Part shown: piece after piece, positions 16,850 through 24,106 of the stretch | Layout of the letters: the number at the start of each line of letters is the position of its first letter | Numbering within the stretch: the first letter of the stretch is position 1 | The notes under the pieces: model-generated | Told to the model about the DNA's origin: nothing | Seen by the model: the letters and a program-made list of their open reading frames with translations, nothing else | The model's database searches: none | Source of the DNA: Algorimicrobium hallyeonense | GTDB taxonomy: Bacteria; Bacteroidota; Bacteroidia; Flavobacteriales; Flavobacteriaceae | DNA: 64,000 bases | NCBI RefSeq assembly: GCF_042657385.1 | Contig: NZ_JBHSLA010000001.1 | Span: 1,116,001-1,180,000 of the forward strand | Reading direction: 5' to 3' | Made by a program: the position numbers and the translations under genes

Positions 16850-17890
16850 ATGAGTGATAAAAAAGATATCCGTGCTTTAACCAAAGACCAATTACGAGAC
16901 TTTTTTGAAAAAGAAGGCAATCAAGCATTTCGTGGCAATCAGGTTTATGAATGGCTTTGGAGTAAATCGGCACATAGTTTTGCGGATATGACAAACTTGT
17001 CCAAGGAAACACGCGCTATGCTAGAAAATAACTTTGTCATTAACCATATTAAGGTGGACGATATGCAAAGGAGTAGTGATGGCACGATTAAAAATGCGGT
17101 TAAGCTACATGATGGGTTAGTTGTGGAATCGGTTTTAATACCTACTAAAACGCGTACAACAGCGTGTGTATCTAGTCAAGTTGGTTGTAGTTTGGACTGT
17201 AAGTTTTGTGCCACATCACGATTAAAGCGTATGCGTAATTTAAATCCAGATGAAATTTATGATCAGGTGGTTGCTATTGACAATGAAAGTAGACTTTATC
17301 ATGACAGACCTTTAAGCAACATTGTGTTTATGGGAATGGGTGAGCCGCTTATGAATTACAACAATGTGCTGAAAGCCATTGATAAAATAACATCACCTGA
17401 AGGTTTAGGTATGTCGCCAAAACGCATTGTGGTATCCACGTCAGGTGTACCTAAAATGATAAAAAAAATGGCAGATGAAAAGGTTAAATTTAAATTAGCC
17501 GTTTCCTTACATTCCGCCATCGATGAGGTGCGAACATCTATTATGCCTTTTAATGCTACGTTTCCCTTAAAGGATTTACGCGAAGCTTTGGAGTATTGGT
17601 ATGCACGGACAAAAAATAGAATTACCTACGAGTATGTGGTTTGGAAAGGAATTAATGATCAAAAAAAGGATGTTGATGCTTTAATAGAATTCTGCAAGTT
17701 TGCACCTAGTAAGGTGAATTTAATTGAGTACAACCCAATTGATGATGGTATGTTTCAACAAGCACATGATGAAGCTATTGATATGTATGTAAACATGCTA
17801 GAAAAAAATAATATTACAGTTACCGTAAGACGTTCACGAGGTAAAGATATTGATGCCGCTTGTGGGCAGTTAGCCAATAAGAGTTCATAA
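16850..17890 (+). CDS. rlmN: 23S rRNA A2503 / tRNA A37 C2-methyltransferase RlmN
   Basis: 346 residues. The radical SAM motif is CSLDCKFC (CX3CX2C). The MGMGEPLMNY segment binds SAM. The catalytic cysteines are in TACVSSQVGC and near the C-terminus in DIDAACGQL. It methylates C2 of A2503 in 23S rRNA and of A37 in some tRNAs. The start at 16850 is the only sensible ATG; no -7 element with a full match is visible upstream. Confidence 0.95.
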   Translation: MSDKKDIRALTKDQLRDFFEKEGNQAFRGNQVYEWLWSKSAHSFADMTNLSKETRAMLENNFVINHIKVDDMQRSSDGTIKNAVKLHDGLVVESVLIPTKTRTTACVSSQVGCSLDCKFCATSRLKRMRNLNPDEIYDQVVAIDNESRLYHDRPLSNIVFMGMGEPLMNYNNVLKAIDKITSPEGLGMSPKRIVVSTSGVPKMIKKMADEKVKFKLAVSLHSAIDEVRTSIMPFNATFPLKDLREALEYWYARTKNRITYEYVVWKGINDQKKDVDALIEFCKFAPSKVNLIEYNPIDDGMFQQAHDEAIDMYVNMLEKNNITVTVRRSRGKDIDAACGQLANKSS

Positions 17891-17923
17891 AAAAAAGGCT
17901 ACTTAATTATAAGTAGCCTTTTT
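17891..17923 (+). terminator. Bidirectional terminator after rlmN
   Basis: GGCTACTTA (17897-17905) and TAAGTAGCC (17910-17918) form a 9-bp stem with loop ATTA. A run of A residues precedes it and T residues follow, so it can act for rlmN and for the convergent T9SS gene ending at 17947. Confidence 0.8.
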
Positions 17924-17946
17924 AATTTAATAGTAGTTATTTATAA

Positions 17947-18768
17947 TTATTCAATAACCACTTTCTTTCTTTTTTGTGCGTTAGAATTCGCATCTGTAAC
18001 CTCTACAATATAAATTCCAGAAGCTAAATTACCAGCATCAATGTTTTGAGATTCTAAACGTGTATTTCCGTTAAGAACTTCTTGTCCTGCAATATTCAAA
18101 ATGCGATAGTTAGCTTCGCCTTGAAGATTAGAAAGGGTTACTACTTTGTCTTTACAACCAATAAACATGGAGTTTAATGCGAATTCATCAGTGCTTAATA
18201 AAGTGCCTACTAAACTGACATCATCAAAGTTTATAATAAATTGATCAGAAACATCATGATGTCTGAAGGCAATATATATAGTTGATGAGCCATCCAGTGC
18301 TGACAAATCTAAACTTCTACTAACGAATGCGCCAGCAGCTCCGGCATCGTTACCTAAATCTTCATTAAAACTTACAGTTATGGCTGGATTCATAAAGTCG
18401 GCAATGGTATTTCCTGTTGAGACATAAACGGTATACACTTCCGCAGAATAATCTGGATCTGCACCTCCTACTGAATAGTTTAAAACCATATCAATATTAT
18501 TAGTTACATCAATAGCAGGTGATATGGCATAATTGTTTGGGAATAAAGCACCTGGTGTTGGGTTCCATGATTCAGACGACATATAATTATTAATACCGTT
18601 TTGCGCAACACTAGGATCATAAGCCATGAAATTAAAGCCGTCACCATCTTCGTCTAAAAGTGTCCAATCTGAAATGTCTTGATCCTCAAAATCATCCGAG
18701 AATAATTGTGCTTTGGCACTAAATGAAATGGTAAGACAAATAGTTAATAGTAAAGTAATTTTTTTCAT
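17947..18768 (-). CDS. T9SS-secreted protein with cleaved-adhesin (choice-of-anchor J) domain
   Basis: 273 residues from ATG 18768. It has a signal peptide MKKITLLLTICLTISFSAKA. Then follows an adhesin-like beta-sandwich starting LFSDDFEDQDISDWTLLDEDGDG, with SPAIDVTNNIDMVLNYSVGGAD and YIAFRHHDVSDQFIINFDDVSLVG. The last 75 residues are a type A T9SS sorting domain ending NLASGIYIVEVTDANSNAQKRKKVVIE. The protein is therefore exported through Sec, then across the outer membrane by T9SS, with the tail removed. The function is unknown; the fold is found in gingipain-type adhesins. The open frame reaches 18846, but the signal peptide fixes the start at 18768. Confidence 0.85.
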   Translation of the reverse strand: MKKITLLLTICLTISFSAKAQLFSDDFEDQDISDWTLLDEDGDGFNFMAYDPSVAQNGINNYMSSESWNPTPGALFPNNYAISPAIDVTNNIDMVLNYSVGGADPDYSAEVYTVYVSTGNTIADFMNPAITVSFNEDLGNDAGAAGAFVSRSLDLSALDGSSTIYIAFRHHDVSDQFIINFDDVSLVGTLLSTDEFALNSMFIGCKDKVVTLSNLQGEANYRILNIAGQEVLNGNTRLESQNIDAGNLASGIYIVEVTDANSNAQKRKKVVIE

Positions 18769-18869
18769 AATATTATAATTTTCAAGATTAATCAATAAAA
18801 ATACAAAATTTAAATTATTTAAGCGATTTTTGTACGATTTTAACATGTCACCTAATTAGTAGTTATATC

Positions 18870-18980
18870 ATGTTAGTGTTTAAGCAGTTCTTTCAATTAC
18901 GTCATTATTTCAATAATCCTAATGGCTGTTTGCAATTAGTAGAACATGGAAACCATGGTATAGCTTATTATCTGATTTAA
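18870..18980 (+). CDS. Possible 36-residue ORF of unknown nature
   Basis: ATG 18870 to TAA 18980 in the gap between the two T9SS genes, on the opposite strand. The peptide contains HYFNNPNGCLQLVEHGNHGIAYYLI, which looks like real protein rather than random AT-rich translation. I recognise no family. No promoter with TAnnTTTG is visible upstream. It could be a tiny gene or a fragment of a lost gene. The rest of the gap (18769-19020) holds nothing else I can support. Confidence 0.2.
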   Translation: MLVFKQFFQLRHYFNNPNGCLQLVEHGNHGIAYYLI

Positions 18981-19020
18981 TAGTAAATGTTTGAAGTTGG
19001 CGGATAAAAAGCCATAAAAA

Positions 19021-19050
19021 AAGCGCTACTTTATAATTAAAGTAGCGCTT
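19021..19050 (-). terminator. Terminator after the 385-residue T9SS gene
   Basis: A perfect 13-bp stem pairs 19021-19033 with 19038-19050, loop TAAT. On the minus strand it ends in a T run (A run at 19015-19022 on the plus strand). It lies 23 bases after the stop at 19073, so the two tandem T9SS genes are probably transcribed separately. The stem shares GCTACTT / AAGTAGC with the hairpin at 17897-17918. Confidence 0.85.
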
Positions 19051-19072
19051 TTATGTTTAATTAAAATAGTCG

Positions 19073-20230
19073 TTATTCTTTAACTATTTTAATTGTTTGC
19101 TTTTTGCCTTCAGCAGAAATATTCATAAAGTAAATACCATTGCTTAATGTTGATACATTAATTGTATTATTTACAATATTTGCTTCATTTACAAGTAACA
19201 CACGCTGACCTAATTGATTGATTATTTCAACAGCATTAATGTTTAAAGTCGTCTTAATAGTTACATTAGTGTTAACAGGATTTGGATAAACGGAAAACAA
19301 TTCAAGCGTGTTTGTGTCAACAGATAATAATGGGTCTTCTTCTGTTGTAAAGCTCCAAGTGCTAGATCCCACAGCTTCTCCAGCAAGATTTTTAGCAACT
19401 ATTTGCCAGAAGTATTCTGTAGAATAATCCATTCCAGTAATATTTACCATATCATTTGGTGTGTTTCCTAATAAGTTAAGATTGTTGGCAGCATCACCTA
19501 AATAAACATCATAAGAAGTTGCAGCATCGCCAGTTGTAGCAGGACTCCAATCAAAAGCTACAAGATAGTCGCCATTTGTAGGGTCTACAAATACATCAAC
19601 TGCGCCGTCAGCAGGTGTTGGAGTTGTTACTGGATTCGGAGCAGAACCTGTTGGCTGCTGAACCATTACATTGTCTAATGTCCAATAATAAGACCAGTCG
19701 CCTACCCATCTAAATCTAACTTGTGCATTAGTTACACCAGCCAATTCAGCAGAAACATCAATTGTTACAGCGCCAAGAGTAAAATAGTCAGGCGCAGGTA
19801 CTGTAGTCTCATCATAAACAGCAACTTGTACCCATGATGTACCATTATACACTTCTACATAACCTTCTCCGCCATATTCCGTAAGAATAAGATGATTAAA
19901 AGTTAATTTTATAACGGTTAATGCAGAACAATCAAAAGCAGGACTTATTAAAGCCGCATTTTCTGGTGCACTATCATTACCATAAGCATCACTATTGAAC
20001 ATGGCATAAATGCCAGAAAATCCAGCCGCACTGTATAAAACATCATTTGCCGCACCGAAGAATGGCGCTTCTCCACCTGTTTCAAAAGTCCAAACGCCTC
20101 CAGCTGCTAAATCCGTGTTAGACCAACCTGTTGGTGTAGAAAGACCAGCATCAAAATTTTCGTCTAAAACAACCTGTCCAAAAGAAAAGGAAATAGACAA
20201 TAAAAATAAAAATAAAGTAATTTTTTTCAT
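19073..20230 (-). CDS. T9SS-secreted protein: choice-of-anchor J + fibronectin-like domain + sorting domain
   Basis: 385 residues. Signal peptide MKKITLFLFLLSISFSFGQ. Residues about 20-190 are a cleaved-adhesin beta-sandwich (LDENFDAGLSTPTGWSNTD, SPAFDCSALTVIKLTFNH, RWVGDWSYYWTLDNVMV). Residues about 195-295 are a fibronectin III-like segment (TPTPADGAVDVFVDPTNG, DYSTEYFWQIVAKNLAGEAVGSSTWSFTT). The last 75 residues are a T9SS type A sorting domain (LFSVYPNPVNTNVTIKT, TLSNGIYFMNISAEGKKQTIKIVKE). It shares domain type and orientation with the 273-residue gene downstream, suggesting an old duplication or a functional pair. The substrate or binding partner is unknown. Confidence 0.87.
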   Translation of the reverse strand: MKKITLFLFLLSISFSFGQVVLDENFDAGLSTPTGWSNTDLAAGGVWTFETGGEAPFFGAANDVLYSAAGFSGIYAMFNSDAYGNDSAPENAALISPAFDCSALTVIKLTFNHLILTEYGGEGYVEVYNGTSWVQVAVYDETTVPAPDYFTLGAVTIDVSAELAGVTNAQVRFRWVGDWSYYWTLDNVMVQQPTGSAPNPVTTPTPADGAVDVFVDPTNGDYLVAFDWSPATTGDAATSYDVYLGDAANNLNLLGNTPNDMVNITGMDYSTEYFWQIVAKNLAGEAVGSSTWSFTTEEDPLLSVDTNTLELFSVYPNPVNTNVTIKTTLNINAVEIINQLGQRVLLVNEANIVNNTINVSTLSNGIYFMNISAEGKKQTIKIVKE

Positions 20231-20262
20231 GTTTGTTAATTTTAATTAAAAAAAGTTAACCT

Positions 20263-20270
20263 CAAAGGTA
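20263..20270 (-). promoter_or_regulatory. -7 promoter element of the T9SS gene (TACCTTTG, minus strand)
   Basis: Reads TACCTTTG on the minus strand, an exact TAnnTTTG match 32 bases before the ATG at 20230. No TTG at the usual -33 distance. Confidence 0.55.
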
Positions 20271-20545
20271 TTGTTTATTTTCACAAATCCTATAAGATTT
20301 TGGCTACAAAAAAAATTTCTAAAAAGCTATTGCAGTCCTTTTATTGTAGAATTTGTTAATGAAAAGCAGAAGTTCACTGATTTCGTGTTAGTTATGCTAT
20401 TTTCATATAAGATTTGGGTTCTAACCTTCATATTCAAAACACCCTTAACAAACAATTGTTATGAATTTTTTTTAAATATGTGTCTACCAGAATCAATGTT
20501 AGTTTTTCACTGGCTTTTTTAGTAATTTCGCCATTCCACAATAGC

Positions 20546-20553
20546 CATATTTG
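20546..20553 (+). promoter_or_regulatory. -7-like element before the polyprenyl synthetase gene (CATATTTG)
   Basis: CATATTTG differs from TAnnTTTG at one base. It ends 3 bases before the TTG start at 20557, so the mRNA would be essentially leaderless. This also argues against the earlier in-frame TTG at 20551, which lies inside the element. Confidence 0.4.
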
Positions 20554-20556
20554 CTT

Positions 20557-21534
20557 TTGAAAATAGTAGAACAAATAAAACAGCCAGTAGATTATGAAAT
20601 GGAACTTTTTGAACAAAAGTTTCAGTTGGCTATGTCTTCTAAAGTGGCGCTGCTAAATAGGATTACCCATTATCTTGTTAATAGAAAAGGAAAACAAATG
20701 CGACCTATGTTTGTGTTTTTGGTTGCTAAAATGGTTTCCAATGGCGAAATTAGTGAGCGTACATATCGAGGTGCATCCGTTATAGAATTGATTCATACAG
20801 CAACGTTAGTGCACGATGATGTGGTGGATGATAGTAATAGACGACGTGGTTTTTTCTCTATTAATGCACTTTGGAAAAATAAAATTGCCGTTTTAGTTGG
20901 GGACTACCTGTTGTCCAAAGGTTTGTTACTCTCTATTGATAATAATGATTTCGACTTATTGAAAATCATTTCTATTGCTGTTCGTGAAATGAGTGAAGGT
21001 GAATTGCTTCAAATAGAAAAAGCCCGAAAACTCGATATTACCGAAGCTATTTATTATGAAATTATTCGTCAAAAAACAGCAACTTTAATTGCAGCTTGTT
21101 GCAGCTTGGGTGCCGCATCCGTAAAACCAGATTCAGATCATGTAGAACGTATGCGTAAATTTGGAGAGCTTATTGGTATGGCGTTTCAAATTAAAGACGA
21201 TTTGTTTGATTATGGTACCGAGAAAATTGGTAAACCAACAGGTATTGATATAAAGGAACAAAAAATGACCTTGCCCTTAATTTATGTGCTGAATACCGTT
21301 TCTAAAAAAGATAAAAATTGGATTATCAATTCCATAAAAAATCATAATAAAGATAAAAAAAGAGTAAACGAAGTCATTGCATTTGTTAAAGAAAACGGTG
21401 GTTTAGATTATGCCATTGTTAAAATGAAAGCTTTTCAAGAGGAAGCTTTACAAATACTTAATACCTATCCCAAATCTGATTTTCGTGATTCTTTAGAGCT
21501 TATGGTGAATTACGTTATTCAACGTAAAAAATAA
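20557..21534 (+). CDS. Polyprenyl synthetase (isoprenoid chain elongation)
   Basis: 325 residues from TTG 20557 (reading MKIVEQIKQPVDYEMELFEQKF). The two aspartate-rich motifs are LVHDDVVDDSNRRRG (first) and FQIKDDLFDYGTEKIGKPTGID (second). The RKGKQMRPMF segment binds isopentenyl diphosphate. The product chain length, probably octaprenyl-type for menaquinone side chains, is inferred from the family and not proven. The TTG start is unusual, but there is no ATG at the position where homologues begin, and the frame is open only a few codons further. Confidence 0.88.
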   Translation: MKIVEQIKQPVDYEMELFEQKFQLAMSSKVALLNRITHYLVNRKGKQMRPMFVFLVAKMVSNGEISERTYRGASVIELIHTATLVHDDVVDDSNRRRGFFSINALWKNKIAVLVGDYLLSKGLLLSIDNNDFDLLKIISIAVREMSEGELLQIEKARKLDITEAIYYEIIRQKTATLIAACCSLGAASVKPDSDHVERMRKFGELIGMAFQIKDDLFDYGTEKIGKPTGIDIKEQKMTLPLIYVLNTVSKKDKNWIINSIKNHNKDKKRVNEVIAFVKENGGLDYAIVKMKAFQEEALQILNTYPKSDFRDSLELMVNYVIQRKK

Positions 21535-21550
21535 TTTTTTTTTAACGTCA

Positions 21551-21577
21551 GGCAACCTTTCGTATAAAATTTGCGTC
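21551..21577 (+). promoter_or_regulatory. ECF sigma-type promoter (GGCAAC - 17 bp - CGTC) before the sigma factor gene
   Basis: GGCAAC at 21551-21556 and CGTC at 21574-21577 are separated by 17 bases. ECF promoters typically have a GGAAC-like -35 with an AAC core and a CGTC-like -10 at 16-17 bases. The site lies directly before an ECF sigma gene whose start is at 21597, so the sigma factor probably drives its own operon. No good housekeeping TAnnTTTG element is present here. Confidence 0.6.
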
Positions 21578-21596
21578 TTAATTAATAGAAGCTCTA

Positions 21597-22178
21597 ATGA
21601 AAGCGATTTTGAAGGTTATTCAACTACATAAAAATAATACGACCCTAATTAAAAAGGCTGCTAAAAACAATCGGGAAGCACAACAAGTGCTGTTTGATAC
21701 CCATGCGCCTAAAATGTTGAGTGTTTGTAGGTATTATGTAAAAGATTTCCAAAAAGCCGAAGAAGTCATGCTTAACGGTTTCCTTAAAGCATTTACACAT
21801 TTAAAACAATTTCAGGATACGGGAAGTTTTGAAGGGTGGTTGCGAAAAATTATGGTTCGCGAAGCTATTTCTTATTTGCGTCAAGCTAAAAAAATTGAAT
21901 TTCCTGTAGATGATATAGAATCAAATCAATACCAAGAGAGTTATAATAATGTGCATAGTAATATGGATGTGGCGCAAATTCAACAATTAATTGATCAGCT
22001 TCCCGAAGGTTATAAAATAGTTTTTGTTATGTATGCTATTGAAGGCTACAAACATCAAGAAATTGCAGATATGCTTAACATTACGGAAGGCACCTCTAAA
22101 TCGCAATTATTTAAAGCGCGAAAGCAGCTTCAACAACAATTACAAGTACTTAATTCATCGCAATATGGCACCAAATAA
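21597..22178 (+). CDS. ECF-type RNA polymerase sigma factor
   Basis: 193 residues, typical ECF length. Region 2 reads NREAQQVLFDTHAPKMLSVCRYYVKDFQKAEEVMLNGFLKAFTHLKQFQDTGSFEGWLRKIMVREAISYLR. Region 4 is a helix-turn-helix: QLIDQLPEGYKIVFVMYAIEGYKHQEIADMLNITEGTSKSQLFKARKQL. It directs RNA polymerase to ECF promoters, probably including its own. Its last 14 bases overlap the start of the next gene, which encodes a single-span membrane protein and may be its anti-sigma partner. Confidence 0.92.
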   Translation: MKAILKVIQLHKNNTTLIKKAAKNNREAQQVLFDTHAPKMLSVCRYYVKDFQKAEEVMLNGFLKAFTHLKQFQDTGSFEGWLRKIMVREAISYLRQAKKIEFPVDDIESNQYQESYNNVHSNMDVAQIQQLIDQLPEGYKIVFVMYAIEGYKHQEIADMLNITEGTSKSQLFKARKQLQQQLQVLNSSQYGTK

Positions 22179-22935
22179 ATTTGAAAATAATATAAAGAAA
22201 ACATTGGAGGAACGTCAAATTCAACCGTCGTCCAATGCTTGGAATCAGTTATCGGAATCATTGGATAAGCAAGATAAAAAATCATCAAATACATATATCT
22301 GGTTTATCGGTATTGCTGCCAGTATTATTGGTTTGTTGTTTGTAGTGAATACTTTTCAACCTTTTCAGGAAATAGAAAAGACATCAAATCCAGTGGTAGT
22401 CGAAACATCTTCTGAAAATAATCTGGAGATTGATTCCAAAGTAGAAACACCAAAAATGGTTACTAGTTCTGATAAAGAAAACAGTAGTCTAGTTGAAGAT
22501 TTAGCTACGAAGAGTTCCGCTAATTATCAAACTTCAAAAAGACAAAAAGTATCAGCAAAACGTTATGCCGCTGTGGATAAAGATGAGTGGCGTGAAGTGA
22601 CTTCCAACAATACGTCTGATGTGGAAAAAACCTCTGAAGAGGCCAAACAAATAATTAACAACCAAGCGACTGAAAATATGATTGTCCAAAACGAAACTGC
22701 TAATGGGATTATTGATTCCGATTTAAATTTGGAAGTAGAAGCCTTGTTGAAACAAGCAACATCCAAGGTTTCGTCTGTGTCAGGTTCAGATGAAACAAAC
22801 TATACTATTAACCCCAATAATTTATTAGAAGACGTGGAAATGGATTTGGAAAAATCCTTTCGAGATAAAGTTTTTGAAACCATAAAAACAAACTTCACCA
22901 TTGTAAAAACAGCGGTTGCCGACCGTAATAATTAA
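22165..22935 (+). CDS. Single-span membrane protein, probable anti-sigma or regulator partner
   Basis: 256 residues from ATG 22165 (MAPNKFENNIKKTLEERQIQPSSNAWNQLSESL). The N-terminal part is cytoplasmic and about 45 residues long. A membrane helix follows (IWFIGIAASIIGLLFVVNTF), then about 190 polar, Ser/Thr/Glu-rich residues on the periplasmic side. This is the topology of anti-sigma factors, and the gene overlaps the sigma gene by 14 bases in another frame. No zinc-binding anti-sigma (ZAS) motif is visible, so the role rests on context. The open frame extends to 22024 inside the sigma gene, but that part is only a shadow. Confidence 0.7.
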   Translation: MAPNKFENNIKKTLEERQIQPSSNAWNQLSESLDKQDKKSSNTYIWFIGIAASIIGLLFVVNTFQPFQEIEKTSNPVVVETSSENNLEIDSKVETPKMVTSSDKENSSLVEDLATKSSANYQTSKRQKVSAKRYAAVDKDEWREVTSNNTSDVEKTSEEAKQIINNQATENMIVQNETANGIIDSDLNLEVEALLKQATSKVSSVSGSDETNYTINPNNLLEDVEMDLEKSFRDKVFETIKTNFTIVKTAVADRNN

Positions 22936-22963
22936 TAATTCATCAATTTCAAATCAAACAGTT

Positions 22964-24043
22964 ATGCAAAACAGTATTAAATATTTAGTAGGCTTTATGC
23001 TCACCTGTGTCGTATATGTTAATTACGCACAAGAAGTAAATAACAGCGAAAAAATTGAACAGCTCGAGAACCAGAAAACGCTAGTTCAAAATGAAGAAAA
23101 AGAACAGTTAAAACAGGCTGTGGAAGCTATTAATGTCCGCTTGGATAATAAGGAAATTTCTTATGAAGAAGCCTCCAAATTAAAATCGGCTGCAGCGGAA
23201 AAGCACGCATTAAATATTGAAAATCGTTTAACAATTATTGAAAATCGTATCGCATTATTAGAACGCAATGCGCATGTTACACAGGATACGGGTGCTAATT
23301 TAGACGGTTTTACATTGGAAATTGGCAAAAACAAGGATTCTGATGAGTACGACGTGAAGAGTATTTATATTGGACCAAAAACAAAAAAGAAGCCTGTTGT
23401 TTATGACCGGAGAACCACGAGTGATTTAGTTTTTGCCATCGGGTTTAATAATGCTATTATTGAAGGGCAATCCTTAAACGATTCACCTTACAAAATAGGA
23501 GGTTCAGGATTTGTGGAATTAGGTTGGGCTTGGAAGACACGTATCTTTGAAAACACGAATGCCGTTCGTTTTAAATACGGTTTATCTGTGCAATGGAACA
23601 AATTAGACATTAAAGATAATTTGTATTTCACGGAAGAAAATGACGTGGTTACATTGGAAGAACACCCACTAAACTTAAATAAATCAAAATTTAGAACAAC
23701 CAATTTAGTCATTCCAATGCATTTTGAATTTGGGCCTTCAAAGAAAATAGAACGCGATGATTATTTTAGATATTCTACTTATAAGAAATTCAAATTCGGA
23801 ATAGGAGGTTACGGTGGCATTGTCATGCAGTCCTTACAAAAATTAAAGTATGATGAAAATGGCAGTAAGCAAAAAGATAAATTTAAGGATTACAACACCA
23901 ATAATTTTGTTTACGGTTTAAGTAGTTATGTGTCTTGGGGAAATGTTGGTATTTACGCTAAATATGATTTGTCAACCATATTTAAAGATCAAGCCATAGA
24001 ACAAAACAATATTTCACTAGGATTGCGCTTTGACATGGATTAG
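22964..24043 (+). CDS. Outer-membrane beta-barrel protein with N-terminal coiled coil
   Basis: 359 residues from ATG 22964, with a signal peptide (MQNSIKYLVGFMLTCVVYVNYA). Residues about 25-115 are rich in Glu, Lys and Leu in heptads (coiled coil). From about residue 150 to the end there are alternating barrel strands (LVFAIGFNNAI, GFVELGWAWKTRIF, FGIGGYGGIVM, NVGIYAKYDLSTIF, ISLGLRFDMD). No family with a known function is recognised. As the last gene of the sigma factor operon, it may be the envelope output or sensor of the circuit. A terminator follows. Confidence 0.75.
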   Translation: MQNSIKYLVGFMLTCVVYVNYAQEVNNSEKIEQLENQKTLVQNEEKEQLKQAVEAINVRLDNKEISYEEASKLKSAAAEKHALNIENRLTIIENRIALLERNAHVTQDTGANLDGFTLEIGKNKDSDEYDVKSIYIGPKTKKKPVVYDRRTTSDLVFAIGFNNAIIEGQSLNDSPYKIGGSGFVELGWAWKTRIFENTNAVRFKYGLSVQWNKLDIKDNLYFTEENDVVTLEEHPLNLNKSKFRTTNLVIPMHFEFGPSKKIERDDYFRYSTYKKFKFGIGGYGGIVMQSLQKLKYDENGSKQKDKFKDYNTNNFVYGLSSYVSWGNVGIYAKYDLSTIFKDQAIEQNNISLGLRFDMD

Positions 24044-24069
24044 ATTTAAGTGTTATTTGAATTAGTAAC

Positions 24070-24098
24070 AAAGGCTTCAATGTAATTGAAGCCTTTTT
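24070..24098 (+). terminator. Terminator of the sigma factor operon
   Basis: AAAGGCTTCAA (24070-24080) pairs with TTGAAGCCTTT (24086-24096) around a 5-base loop and is followed by T residues. It separates the sigma operon from the convergent peptidase gene ending at 24107. Confidence 0.85.
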
Positions 24099-24106
24099 GT
24101 TTGTTA

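Larger units (their letters stand above)
20231..20556. other. 326-base intergenic region
   Basis: Very AT-rich. Apart from the -7 element of the minus-strand T9SS gene (20263-20270) and that of the polyprenyl synthetase gene (20546-20553), I see no gene, repeat or hairpin. An open frame 20271-20522 on the plus strand lacks an ATG start and does not look like protein. Confidence 0.5.

Noticed and set aside
20271..20522. 83-codon open frame on the plus strand
   Set aside because: TTG start, composition of AT-driven nonsense (many Phe, Lys, Leu), no promoter and no recognisable protein features.
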